Shown here one piece after another: positions 52,901-63,387 of a stretch of 64,000 nt of DNA. Under the pieces are notes generated by a model, which had not been told where the DNA came from, did no database searches, and saw nothing but the letters and a program-made list of their open reading frames with translations. Position 1 is the first letter of the stretch. Each line of letters starts with the position of its first letter. The translations under genes were made by a program, and so were the position numbers. The DNA lies in the NCBI RefSeq assembly GCF_009684715.1, contig NZ_CP016604.1:449262-513261 (forward strand). Reading direction: 5' to 3'. The DNA comes from Otariodibacter oris (GTDB taxonomy: Bacteria > Pseudomonadota > Gammaproteobacteria > Enterobacterales > Pasteurellaceae).

Positions 52901-54157
52901 ATGTCGTGGAATGAATCAGGCAATCAGCAAGATCCTTGGGGTAAACCAGGGCAGAAAAAGCCTGAACAGGAAAACAAAGGCTCGGATCAGCAACCAGAGC
53001 AAGAGCCAAAAGGAAAGCAAACTGGACAACAACCACCTGATTTAGAAGAAGTGTTTAATAATTTATTAAAAAAATTAGGTCGTAATGGAGGCAATGGTTC
53101 GAACGGTAACAATCGTGGTAATCAAGGTCCTTCACAATTTTTATCATTTGGAAAAATTTTGCCAATAGCTGTTGTGATTGGTGCAGTTATTTGGGCTGGA
53201 TCGGGTTTTTATACTATCCAAGAGGCTGAAAGAGGTGTTGTTACTCGTTTTGGTAAGCTCAATGAGATCGTTTTACCAGGTTTAAACTGGAAACCTACTT
53301 TTGTAGATAAAGTGATCCCAGTGAATATTGAACGAGTTATGGAATTAAAAACGAATGGTTCAATGTTAACCCAAGATGAAAATATGGTACTTGTTGAAAT
53401 GACAGTACAGTATAGAGTCGATGATCCTGCTAAATATTTATTTAGTGTTAATAATCCAGATGACAGTTTAAAACAAGCAACAGATAGTGCTTTACGCTAT
53501 GTTATTGGTCATATGACAATGGATGATGTATTAACAACAGGACGTGCAGTTGTAAGAGAAAGAACTTGGACTGAGTTAAATAATATTATTAAAACGTATG
53601 ATATGGGTTTACTTGTTACAGACGTGAACTTCCAATATGCACGACCGCCAGAAGAAGTGAAAGCTGCCTTTGATGATGCAATTAAAGCACAAGAAGATGA
53701 ACAACGTTTAATTCGAGAAGCAGAAGCTTATGCTCGAGGTCAAGAGCCTATTGCTCGTGGACGTGCTCAACGCATTCTTGAACAAGCTAGTGCATACAAA
53801 GAGCAAGTTGTATTGAATGCCGAAGGGGAAGTAAATCGATTTATTCAATTACTCCCAGAATATAAGGCATCGCCAGAAATTCTAAAAGAACGTTTGTATA
53901 TTCAAGCGATAGAAAACGTAATGAAGAATACGCCTAAATTGATGATGGATGGCGCAAGTAGTAATAATCTTACGGTATTACCGATTGATAAATTGATGCA
54001 ACAATCATCAGGTAATGGGGAATCAGACGCGTCTGCACAATCACAGCAATCTGTGCCACAGCCGATGCCTGCCCAAAGAAGTACTCCTGTACGAACAGAG
54101 CCTGTACCACCTAGACCTGTTCAAGAAGTTGAACCTGTACGTAAAGGGAGATTTTAA
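52901..54157 (+). CDS. hflK: FtsH protease modulator HflK
   Basis: HflK and HflC form a large membrane cage that encloses and restrains the FtsH protease. The N-terminal tail is rich in Gly, Asn and Gln, followed by one transmembrane helix (about residues 80-100, LPIAVVIGAVIWAGSGFYTI), an SPFH domain, a coiled-coil with ARGRAQRILEQAS, and a Pro/Gln/Ser-rich tail. I set the start at the ATG at 52901 (MSWNESGN), with GGAGAG upstream; a TTG four codons before overlaps that site. hflC follows by two bases. Confidence 0.95.
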   Translation: MSWNESGNQQDPWGKPGQKKPEQENKGSDQQPEQEPKGKQTGQQPPDLEEVFNNLLKKLGRNGGNGSNGNNRGNQGPSQFLSFGKILPIAVVIGAVIWAGSGFYTIQEAERGVVTRFGKLNEIVLPGLNWKPTFVDKVIPVNIERVMELKTNGSMLTQDENMVLVEMTVQYRVDDPAKYLFSVNNPDDSLKQATDSALRYVIGHMTMDDVLTTGRAVVRERTWTELNNIIKTYDMGLLVTDVNFQYARPPEEVKAAFDDAIKAQEDEQRLIREAEAYARGQEPIARGRAQRILEQASAYKEQVVLNAEGEVNRFIQLLPEYKASPEILKERLYIQAIENVMKNTPKLMMDGASSNNLTVLPIDKLMQQSSGNGESDASAQSQQSVPQPMPAQRSTPVRTEPVPPRPVQEVEPVRKGRF

Positions 54158-54159
54158 CG

Positions 54160-55047
54160 ATGCGTAGATTTTTATTACCTATTATCATTGTGGTTGCATT
54201 TATTCTGTTTCAATTAATTATTGTTGTACAGGAAGGGCAACGTGGGATCATGTTACGATTTAATAAAGTACAACGTGATGCTGACAATAAAGTTGTAGTA
54301 TATGAGCCAGGTTTGCACTTTAAAATTCCTTTTGTGGAACAGTTAAAAGTATTAGATGCTCGTATCCAAACATTAGATGGACAAGAAGATCGCTTTGTTA
54401 CTGTTGAGAAGAAAGACTTATTAGTTGATTCTTACGTAAAATGGAAAATCAGCGATTTTGGACAATTTTATACCTCAACAGGTGGCGATTACTTAAAAGC
54501 ATCTGACCTTCTTCGTCGTAAGGTGAATGACCGCTTGCGTTCAGAAATCGGTTCTCGCACGATTAAAGATATTGTTTCAGGTTCGCGTGGTGAATTGATG
54601 GCAGGCGCACAGAAATCATTAAATACAGGTGAAGATGGTGCTGAACGTTTAGGTATTGAAGTGGTAGATGTTCGTGTTAAACAAATTAATTTACCAAACG
54701 AAGTTTCTTCATCTATTTACCAACGTATGCAAGCTGAACGTGCTGCAGTTGCTCGTGAACACCGTTCACAAGGTGAAGAAAAAGCTGAGTTTATTCGAGC
54801 TGAGGTTGATAAAAAAGTTACATTAATTCTTGCAACAGCAAATAAAACTTCCGATGAACTTCGTGGGGCTGGTGATGCAGAGGCTGCTAAAATTTATGCG
54901 GATGCATTTAATCAAGAACCAGAGTTTTATAGTTTTGTGCGTAGCTTAAAAGCTTATGAGGCAAGCTTTGCCGAAGGTAAGAATAACTTAATGATATTAA
55001 AACCAGATAGCGGATTCTTCCGCTTTATGAAAGCACCTACAGAATAG
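54160..55047 (+). CDS. hflC: FtsH protease modulator HflC
   Basis: The partner of HflK in the FtsH-regulating cage. The 295-residue protein has an N-terminal anchor (residues 4-22), an SPFH domain with GQRGIMLRFNKVQRD and the conserved PNEVSSSIYQRMQAERAAVA (about residues 171-190), and a C-terminal helix. It begins two bases after hflK ends. A terminator precedes purA, so the hflK-hflC pair and purA may be partly uncoupled even though they keep the usual order. Confidence 0.95.
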   Translation: MRRFLLPIIIVVAFILFQLIIVVQEGQRGIMLRFNKVQRDADNKVVVYEPGLHFKIPFVEQLKVLDARIQTLDGQEDRFVTVEKKDLLVDSYVKWKISDFGQFYTSTGGDYLKASDLLRRKVNDRLRSEIGSRTIKDIVSGSRGELMAGAQKSLNTGEDGAERLGIEVVDVRVKQINLPNEVSSSIYQRMQAERAAVAREHRSQGEEKAEFIRAEVDKKVTLILATANKTSDELRGAGDAEAAKIYADAFNQEPEFYSFVRSLKAYEASFAEGKNNLMILKPDSGFFRFMKAPTE

Positions 55048-55056
55048 GTATATGCG

Positions 55057-55081
55057 AAAGACCCGAGTAATCGGGTCTTTT
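55057..55081 (+). terminator. hflC terminator
   Basis: AAAGACCCGA (55057-55066), GTAA, TCGGGTCTTT (55071-55080) with a short T-tail. Confidence 0.82.
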
Positions 55082-55098
55082 ACATTTTGTGGTTGTGA

Positions 55099-55107
55099 TC
55101 AAGCGGT
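55099..55107 (+). repeat. DNA uptake signal in the purA leader
   Basis: TCAAGCGGT followed by C: the Apl-type core with a one-base change at the first position, 70 bases before purA. Confidence 0.65.
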
Positions 55108-55155
55108 CACTTTAAGTAAAAGATTAACAAATTATAGTCTAATAGAATTAACTAA

Positions 55156-56478
<1,323 letters not shown>

Positions 56479-56557
56479 TAACAGTAAGTTGAAACAGTTT
56501 AAAGGGCGAAAGTAATTTCATCCTAATTTTTAAACAGTTTTGATAACTTACTCCAAT

Positions 56558-56586
56558 AAAAAACCGCCAAGATTGGCGGTTTTTTA
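56558..56586. terminator. Bidirectional terminator between purA and the aldehyde dehydrogenase gene
   Basis: AAAAACCGCCAA (56559-56570) and TTGGCGGTTTTTT around 56573-56585, a short GC-rich hairpin between two convergent genes. Confidence 0.92.
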
Positions 56587-56603
56587 TATTAACCTAAAGG
56601 TGA

Positions 56604-58061
56604 TTATTGATTGATAACACCTGGTTGTAACACAATGTGTTTCACTTCTAGATATTCATTGATACTTGTCATACCGCGTTGACGGCCTACTCCACTTTGT
56701 TTGTAGCCACCTTCTTCAAATTCATCACGCATAACAACCCAATCATTAATCCAGATTGTACCAGCTTCAATTTCACGAGCAACACGTAATGGACGATCAA
56801 CATCTCTTGTCCAAATACTTGCAGCTAAACCGTATTCAGTTGCATTCGCTTTTTCAACAGCTTCACGTTCTGTTTCAAATTCTTCTAGCACTAATACAGG
56901 ACCAAAAACTTCTGATTGAACTATATCTGCTTGGCTATCGTTAACTTCTAATAATGTAGGACGATAGAATGCACCTTTAGTTAATTCGCCTTCAGTGTAA
57001 GGACCTCCACGAACTAATGCTTTTGCACCTTTTGCAATCGCATCTTCTACCATACCATTAACACGTTCAACGCTTCGCATGTCAATTAAAGCCCCCATGT
57101 CATATTGAGGATCCATTGCAGGGCCAACTTTTACTTTAGCTAACTCTTCTGATAAGCGTTTACGCACTTCGTCCGCAACACCTTTTTGTACTAAAATACG
57201 GCTACCTGTCATACAGAATTGGCCTGAGAATACAGTTAATGCTTTCACCGCTTTAGGAATTAACGCATCAATATCCGCATCATCAAATACGATTAATGGT
57301 GTTTTTCCGCCAAGTTCTAAGCTAAGGCGTTTGAGATATGGAGCACTTTCTTTTTGTAATGCACGTCCAGTACTAGTGCTTCCTGTGAAGCTGATAACAG
57401 GAACCTCAGGGTGAGTAACTAAAGGTTCTAAAACTTCATGACCACCTGTTACCATATTAATTACGCCTTTTGGTAATGATTTTACACTAGCTAGAATTTC
57501 AGCGATTAAACCATTAGTTAAAGCAGTTTGATCTGGCATTTTTAATACAGTTGTACAACCAGCTGCTAAAGCAGGTGCTAATGAACGAATTAATAATGCA
57601 AGTGGTGAGTTCCAAGGTGTACTGATACCAACTACACCAACAGGCTCTTTAACTAACATAGAGTATTTACCTGCTCCCCATTCTGCAGCACGTCCATAAT
57701 CTGTATAGATTGTTGCAGCAGAAAAATATAAACCAGGTTTTACGAATTCTGTTTCAAAACTTGCTTCTGCAAACAACTTACCATTCTCTGTAGCGATCAT
57801 TGTCGCTAAGTCTTTTTTACGTGCTTCAAAAGCTTCTGCCATTTCTAATAAAACTTGATGGCGTAGTTCACGATTGGTTTTCCAATCTGTATTAGCAAAT
57901 GCTTCTTGTGCTGCTTTAATTGCTAATTCTGCTTCTTCTTTACCACCTTTAACGTAGGTACCAAGTACTTCACCTGTAGAAGGGTTAGTTGTTTCACGAG
58001 TTTTGCCTGTATTAACCCATTCACCGTTAATCCAATGTTGTGCATGATTTTGTGATGCCAT
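56604..58061 (-). CDS. NAD(P)-dependent aldehyde dehydrogenase family protein
   Basis: A 485-residue enzyme of the ALDH superfamily, oxidising an aldehyde to its acid. The catalytic cysteine is in FSGQFCMTGSR (about residue 283), the general-base glutamate in LSLELGGKTP, and coenzyme contact in STPWNSPLAL and SFTGSTSTGRALQ. No specific substrate can be read from the sequence; betaine-aldehyde and lactaldehyde-type enzymes are similar. It is a single gene ending at a shared terminator, with a long AT-rich region upstream. Confidence 0.85.
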   Translation of the reverse strand: MASQNHAQHWINGEWVNTGKTRETTNPSTGEVLGTYVKGGKEEAELAIKAAQEAFANTDWKTNRELRHQVLLEMAEAFEARKKDLATMIATENGKLFAEASFETEFVKPGLYFSAATIYTDYGRAAEWGAGKYSMLVKEPVGVVGISTPWNSPLALLIRSLAPALAAGCTTVLKMPDQTALTNGLIAEILASVKSLPKGVINMVTGGHEVLEPLVTHPEVPVISFTGSTSTGRALQKESAPYLKRLSLELGGKTPLIVFDDADIDALIPKAVKALTVFSGQFCMTGSRILVQKGVADEVRKRLSEELAKVKVGPAMDPQYDMGALIDMRSVERVNGMVEDAIAKGAKALVRGGPYTEGELTKGAFYRPTLLEVNDSQADIVQSEVFGPVLVLEEFETEREAVEKANATEYGLAASIWTRDVDRPLRVAREIEAGTIWINDWVVMRDEFEEGGYKQSGVGRQRGMTSINEYLEVKHIVLQPGVINQ

Positions 58062-58713
58062 CTTTTTATTCTCCGATTTAATTTATCTGATTTTACTGGT
58101 ATTTATCACATTTAATACTTACCAATACTCTGTTAAATAAAACTTGATTTTACAAAAATTTAACAAAATATTTTCATAAAATCAAACTTTATTTAATATA
58201 CCACCTAGACCATCTCACTATGGGAAAGTTCCTATGATATTTGGGTTCCTAAATTGGATTTCATATCACAGACCTAGTCTAAGGCTTCATATATGCTTGA
58301 TAGGATAACTTTTTAAGCACTATTAAGTCAATTTTTTAAATAATTATTTTTAAAAATAAATATTTATTAATTATTAGTAAATTATAAATTTCCTATGAGT
58401 ATATTTATAGAATGTGGTTTAATCATCATTGTAGATAAAATGTTCTATAAAAAGGTATTAAATTTTGATAATTGGAATCATTATTTGAAAATTTTAATAC
58501 AATTTTGTAATGAAGATTTAACATTTAAGCCTTACTAGAAGTTGTGTAGAATAAGCTGTGCAGTATTATTACCACGCATTCCTGTAGCTTAAAATTGCAA
58601 ACACGTTTTTTGATAAAAGCAGAATAGACTGGTAACTGGTAAGAGCTAGATGAACTACTCTTAAAAATAGATATCAAAGACTTATTATTAAACTCACAAC
58701 AAGTAAGGTATGT
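58062..58713. other. 650-base AT-rich intergenic region, no gene seen
   Basis: Apart from scattered stops in all frames I see no coding sequence, tRNA, insertion-sequence end or recognised riboswitch. Stretches such as TAAATAATTATTTTTAAAAA are nearly pure A/T. It must hold the promoters of the aldehyde dehydrogenase (minus) and the metallo-hydrolase (plus). A short palindrome AGACCTAGTCT lies near 58271. It could also contain a small RNA, which I cannot demonstrate. Confidence 0.6.
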
Positions 58714-59394
58714 ATGAAAATTAGATTTTTAGGACAAAACTGTTTTTTATTTAACTATAACAATAAATTAATTTTATCAGACCCTTTTTATAACTTTCAA
58801 AAGGATAAATCAGGTTTTGATATCAATGCTCAGAAAGTTGATTATGTATTGATTACTCACGCTCACGAAGACCATATCACAGATGTAGAAGAAGTTTTAC
58901 AGGTTCATCCGGATGCTACAATCATAGGTCAGCCCGAAGTTTGTGGCTATTTTAATCATGTGAAGCAAGTCGATTTAAACATAGGTGGTTCTTATCAAAT
59001 TGGTGATTTAAAAATCGCAATGGTCAGTGCAACCCATACAAGTTCTTTTCCTGATGGTAGATATGGTGGTGTACCGGCAGGTTATGTATTTCAGTTCCCG
59101 AATAAAAATTTATATTTAGCGGGAGATACTGGATTAAATAAAGATATGGAATACTTAACGCCTATCTTTGGAGAAATTACAACAGCAATATTGCCAATTG
59201 GTGGGCATTATACATTAGATGCTAACTTAGCAAGTTTTGCAGCCAAAAAGTTAATAAAAACCCAAAAAGTCATTGCTTGTCATTTTGATACATTTCCGCC
59301 AATAGCAATCAATCATCAAGAAGCAAAAGAAGTTTTTGCTGCAAATGATATTGAACTCATTTTACCAAAAGTAGGAGAAGAAATTCAGTTTTAA
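58714..59394 (+). CDS. Metallo-beta-lactamase-fold hydrolase (UPF0173/UlaG-like)
   Basis: A 226-residue predicted metal-dependent hydrolase. The metal ligands are visible: THAHEDHITD (about residues 49-58), SATHTSS, AGDTG and CHFDTFPP near the end. The overall pattern matches the UPF0173/UlaG branch, whose members act on sugar lactones, cyclic nucleotides or unknown substrates. No companion genes of an ascorbate (ula) system are present, so the substrate is open. It is a single gene with no clear terminator. Confidence 0.8.
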   Translation: MKIRFLGQNCFLFNYNNKLILSDPFYNFQKDKSGFDINAQKVDYVLITHAHEDHITDVEEVLQVHPDATIIGQPEVCGYFNHVKQVDLNIGGSYQIGDLKIAMVSATHTSSFPDGRYGGVPAGYVFQFPNKNLYLAGDTGLNKDMEYLTPIFGEITTAILPIGGHYTLDANLASFAAKKLIKTQKVIACHFDTFPPIAINHQEAKEVFAANDIELILPKVGEEIQF

Positions 59395-59690
59395 TAGTGA
59401 GGTAATTATTTTTAGTATAGTTATTACAAAGCAGAGATACAGCTTCACTAATTGATCAGAAACTTTTATTTATGGAAGTTTGAAGGGGTAATTCTATTAA
59501 CATAATGAAAAAGAACTTCACCAACTAATAGTTTTTGTAACATTATTTTCAACATTTTATCTTACGAGAGTGTCATAGCGATTAAAAACAGCTCGGATCT
59601 GATCTATGATTGATATTTAATGCTTAAGCTCTACTGGAAATAGTGTAAAATGTGTTGACTATATAACATTAATAATTTAAGAGGAACAGA

Positions 59691-60908
59691 ATGAAGAGAG
59701 TTGTTATTACAGGATTAGGGGTTATTTCCAGTATTGGTAATAATAAAGAGGAAGTTTTAGATTCCTTACGTAATGGAAAATCAGGTATAGAGTTTGTCCC
59801 ATCTTTCCAAGAAATTGGAATGCGTAGCCAGATAGCCGGCACAATTAAATTAAATCCAGCAGAGCTTATAGAGCGTAAAATTTATCGTTTCATGGGAGAT
59901 GCTGCAGCTTATGCTTATCTTTCAATGAAAGAAGCAATTGAAGATTCTGGATTGACAGAAGATCAAGTGTCGAATGATCGTACTGGATTAGTAATTGGTG
60001 CGGGAACAGGATCTGCTCATAGTCAACTGGTAGCTTGTGATGCTGTTCGTGGGCCACGAGGTGTTAAAGCTATTGGACCTTATGCTGTAACAAAAACTAT
60101 GGCATCAAGTGTTTCAGCATGTTTGGCAACTCCTTATAAAATTCGTGGTGTGAATTATAGTATTAGTTCTGCTTGTGCAACATCTGCGCATTGTATTGGT
60201 CATGCGATGGAACTTATTCAATTAGGCAAACAAGATATTGTTTTTGCTGGTGGAGCAGAAGAACTTTCTTGGGAATGTGCAACAGAATTTGATGGTATGG
60301 GGGCTGTTTCAACAAAATATAATGATACGCCAGAAAAAGCTTCACGTGCTTATGATGCAAACCGTGATGGTTTCGTAATTGCGGGTGGTGGTGCAGTAGT
60401 TGTTGTTGAAGAATTAGGACATGCATTAGCACGTGGTGCAAAAATTTATGCAGAAATTGTTGGCTATGGTGCTACATCAGATGGGTATGATATGGTTGCA
60501 CCGAGTGGTGAAGGTGCGGTGCGTTGTATGAGACAAGCTCTTGCAAGTGTTGATGGTGAGATTGAATATATTAACGTACATGGTACATCCACTCCAGTTG
60601 GTGATGTAAAAGAGTTAGAGGCAATTCGTGAAGTATTCCCTGATGAAACACCGGCAATTTCATCAACAAAATCTATGACAGGCCACTCTTTGGGGGCTGC
60701 TGGGGCTCAAGAAGCAATTTATTCATTACTAATGTTAGATAATGGCTTTATTGCACCAAGTATTAATATTGAGACCCTAGATGAAAAAGCACAAGGGATG
60801 AATATTGTGACTGAGCGTCAAGATAAACCATTAAAAACAGTGATGTCTAATAGTTTTGGATTTGGTGGAACAAATGCATCTTTAGTCTTCCAAAAATATA
60901 CGGGATAA
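59691..60908 (+). CDS. fabB: 3-oxoacyl-[acyl-carrier-protein] synthase I
   Basis: FabB elongates fatty acids and is the step at which unsaturated chains are extended. The 405-residue protein has the nucleophile in [13 protein letters not shown] (C162) and the two histidines in [11 protein letters not shown] and [15 protein letters not shown]. The C-terminal [15 protein letters not shown] is typical. The N-terminus [18 protein letters not shown] and the missing FabF-type length favour FabB. An AGAGGAAC ribosome site precedes the ATG. A strong terminator follows. Confidence 0.95.
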   Translation: MKRVVITGLGVISSIGNNKEEVLDSLRNGKSGIEFVPSFQEIGMRSQIAGTIKLNPAELIERKIYRFMGDAAAYAYLSMKEAIEDSGLTEDQVSNDRTGLVIGAGTGSAHSQLVACDAVRGPRGVKAIGPYAVTKTMASSVSACLATPYKIRGVNYSISSACATSAHCIGHAMELIQLGKQDIVFAGGAEELSWECATEFDGMGAVSTKYNDTPEKASRAYDANRDGFVIAGGGAVVVVEELGHALARGAKIYAEIVGYGATSDGYDMVAPSGEGAVRCMRQALASVDGEIEYINVHGTSTPVGDVKELEAIREVFPDETPAISSTKSMTGHSLGAAGAQEAIYSLLMLDNGFIAPSINIETLDEKAQGMNIVTERQDKPLKTVMSNSFGFGGTNASLVFQKYTG

Positions 60909-60931
60909 TTACTTTTGGGCTTATAGAGAAT

Positions 60932-60960
60932 AAAACGTGGATTTTTCCACGTTTTATTTT
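60932..60960 (+). terminator. fabB terminator
   Basis: AAAACGTGGA (60932-60941), TTTT, TCCACGTTTT (60946-60955) with a T-rich tail, 24 bases after fabB. Confidence 0.9.
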
Positions 60961-61084
60961 ATGTATAAAATTATTTTAGTGATCTATTTGGTAATTTTAA
61001 ATTAAGTATATTTTATAAGCGGTGAGTTGTTCCTTATTTTTTGTAAAATTAAGGGAATAATCAGTTGCTTTTTTGTGAGATACT

Positions 61085-62149
61085 ATGCAAACATCAAGTT
61101 CTACTTTTCGTATTTTATTAACAATAGCTGCCATTGTGATTATTCTTGCGGGAATAAAAATGGCTACTGAAATTGTTATTCCTTTTTTACTTTCCTTATT
61201 TATTGCCATTATTTGTTCTCCGATTGTGAAATCAATGACAGATAGAAAAATCCCTCTTTGGCTTGCGATTGCATTACTTTTTGTCTTGTTTGCCATAGGT
61301 TTTACATTCTTGTCAGGGCTCATTAACAGTACGATCAAGGAATTTACCGCCTCTATTCCTTCTTATAAGATTTTATTGTCTGAGCGTATTTCATTATTGT
61401 TGGATTTTGCAAAGCAATGGAATATACCTATTGATATATCAGAAGATTCCATTATGAATGAACTTGATCCAAGCAGAATTATGAATTTTGTCAGTCGTTT
61501 ATTACTGAGTTTTTCTGGAGTGGTTACTGATATTTTTGTTTTATTACTTGTTGTTGTCTTTATGTTATTTGAAGCACCGACCGCTAAGCACCGATTAGCC
61601 GTTGCATTAAGTGGTAATGAAGATACTGAGTTAAAAGAAAATAATATCAATAGAGTATTAGAAGGTGTGATTAGCTATCTTGGTGTAAAAACAATAGTAA
61701 GCTTATTAACCGCAGCTTGTATTTGGGTTATGTTGGTACTTCTTGATGTCCAATACGCAGTGCTATGGGCAACACTGAGTTTTCTTTTAAATTATATTCC
61801 TAATATAGGCTCAATTCTTGCGGGTGTACCCATTATTGTACAAGCTCTTTTATTGAATGGATTTTCTATTGGATTTGGCGTGGCAATTGGGATTATCCTT
61901 ATTAATATGGTTATAGGAAATGTATTAGAGCCTAAAATGATGGGACGAAAACTTGGGCTGTCAACGTTAGTTGTATTTTTATCATTATTATTTTGGGGAT
62001 GGATTTTGGGGACAGTCGGAATGTTATTGTCTGTTCCTCTCACAATGGCATTAAAAATTGCTTTAGAATCAAGCACAACCACAGTACGTTATGCATTATT
62101 ACTAGGAGATGTTTCAGAAGAAAGGCTGACATTGCATGATAAATCTTAG
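61085..62149 (+). CDS. AI-2E/TqsA-family transporter
   Basis: A 354-residue inner-membrane protein with about seven to eight hydrophobic segments and a central soluble loop (about residues 85-140). The family includes E. coli TqsA, which affects autoinducer-2 export, and PerM-like proteins. The C-terminal half carries LNYIPNIGSILAGVPIIVQALL and LEPKMMGRKLGLSTLVVFLSL, the family fingerprint. Whether it moves AI-2 here is unknown; Pasteurellaceae do make AI-2. GTGAG precedes the ATG. Confidence 0.85.
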   Translation: MQTSSSTFRILLTIAAIVIILAGIKMATEIVIPFLLSLFIAIICSPIVKSMTDRKIPLWLAIALLFVLFAIGFTFLSGLINSTIKEFTASIPSYKILLSERISLLLDFAKQWNIPIDISEDSIMNELDPSRIMNFVSRLLLSFSGVVTDIFVLLLVVVFMLFEAPTAKHRLAVALSGNEDTELKENNINRVLEGVISYLGVKTIVSLLTAACIWVMLVLLDVQYAVLWATLSFLLNYIPNIGSILAGVPIIVQALLLNGFSIGFGVAIGIILINMVIGNVLEPKMMGRKLGLSTLVVFLSLLFWGWILGTVGMLLSVPLTMALKIALESSTTTVRYALLLGDVSEERLTLHDKS

Positions 62150-62285
62150 CACAGGTATATGTGGTAAATAGTTATATTGTTTCTCTAAAGAGAATAATCT
62201 TTTTATAAAATTGATATTTATTATTTAAGTATAAAGAGTTAACATTATAAACTCAATTTTTTAAGTAAAAGCTAGGGAGAATAGA

Positions 62286-63269
62286 ATGGGATTATTAGTT
62301 GATGGTAAATGGGAAGATAAGTGGTATGACACATCTGCAACAGGTGGACGCTTTCAAAGAGATATTTCAAGATTCAGAAATTGGGTAACTGCTGATGGTA
62401 GTGCTGGTCCAAGTGGTGTAGGTGGTTTTAAAGCAGAACCTAACCGTTATCATTTATATGTTTCTTTAGCTTGTCCTTGGGCCCATCGCACATTAATTTA
62501 TCGTAAATTAAAAGGCCTCGAAGATATGATTTCTGTTTCTGTGGTTAATCCTTATATGGCTAGCCATGGTTGGACTTTTGATGATGGTGAAGGTGTTGTT
62601 GCTGATCCAATTTTTAATGCAAAATATTTACACGAAATCTATACGGCCGCAAAATCAGATTATAGTGGACGTGTTACAGTTCCTGTTTTATGGGATAAGA
62701 AAACAAACACAATCGTGAGTAATGAATCATCTGAAATTATTCGTATGTTCAATTCTGCATTTGATGGTATCGGTGCAAATCCTGTTAATTTCTTACCTGC
62801 AGAATTAGTGAAAGAAGTTGATGAATTAAATGAATTTATCTATCCAAATATTAACAATGGGGTATATCGTTCAGGTTTTGCTACAACACAAGAAGCATAC
62901 GAAGAAGCTGTAGTTCAGTTATTCAATGCATTAGATAAAATTGAAGAGCGTTTATCTACTCGCCGTTACTTAACAGGTAGCCAAATTACTGAAGCAGACT
63001 GGCGTTTATTTACAACCTTAGTACGTTTCGATCCTGTATATGTAGGACATTTCAAATGTAACATTAAACGTATTGTTGATTATCCAAATCTTTGGGGATA
63101 TTTACGTGACTTATATCAAGTACCAGGTGTTGCTGATACTGTAAATATGGATCATATTAAGAAACACTATTATCAAAGTCACGATACGATCAACCCTACT
63201 GGTGTTGTACCAGTTGGTCCAGATATTGACTTTACTACATCACATGGTCGTGAAAAATTATCTGCATAA
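62286..63269 (+). CDS. yqjG: Glutathionyl-hydroquinone reductase (xi-class glutathione transferase)
   Basis: A 327-residue GST-fold enzyme that reduces glutathionyl-hydroquinones. It has the xi-class N-terminal extension, the catalytic cysteine C63 in SLACPWAHR (same position as E. coli YqjG), and SNESSEIIRMFNSAFD. The C-terminal helical domain has EADWRLFTTLVRFDPVYVGHFKCN. A TAGGGAGA ribosome site precedes the ATG. A second, closely similar gene follows directly, so this is a tandem duplication. I assign YqjG by family pattern; which copy is the ancestral one is unclear. Confidence 0.88.
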   Translation: MGLLVDGKWEDKWYDTSATGGRFQRDISRFRNWVTADGSAGPSGVGGFKAEPNRYHLYVSLACPWAHRTLIYRKLKGLEDMISVSVVNPYMASHGWTFDDGEGVVADPIFNAKYLHEIYTAAKSDYSGRVTVPVLWDKKTNTIVSNESSEIIRMFNSAFDGIGANPVNFLPAELVKEVDELNEFIYPNINNGVYRSGFATTQEAYEEAVVQLFNALDKIEERLSTRRYLTGSQITEADWRLFTTLVRFDPVYVGHFKCNIKRIVDYPNLWGYLRDLYQVPGVADTVNMDHIKKHYYQSHDTINPTGVVPVGPDIDFTTSHGREKLSA

Positions 63270-63302
63270 TAATTAGTACGTTAATATACTAATTAGTACC
63301 AA

Positions 63303-63338
63303 AAAGCCCACAGATGTAACTTGCTGTGGGCTTATTTT
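63303..63338 (+). terminator. Terminator after the first glutathionyl-hydroquinone reductase gene
   Basis: AAGCCCACAG (63304-63313) and CTGTGGGCTT (63324-63333) form a perfect 10-base-pair stem, then ATTTTTAT. Confidence 0.82.
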
Positions 63339-63387
63339 TATGTTAGTTAGTTGAGTAATATAAGAATGAATTTAATAAGGAGCGAGT

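Noticed and set aside
58062-58713. A mobile-element remnant
   Set aside because: No inverted ends, target duplication or transposase fragment is visible.
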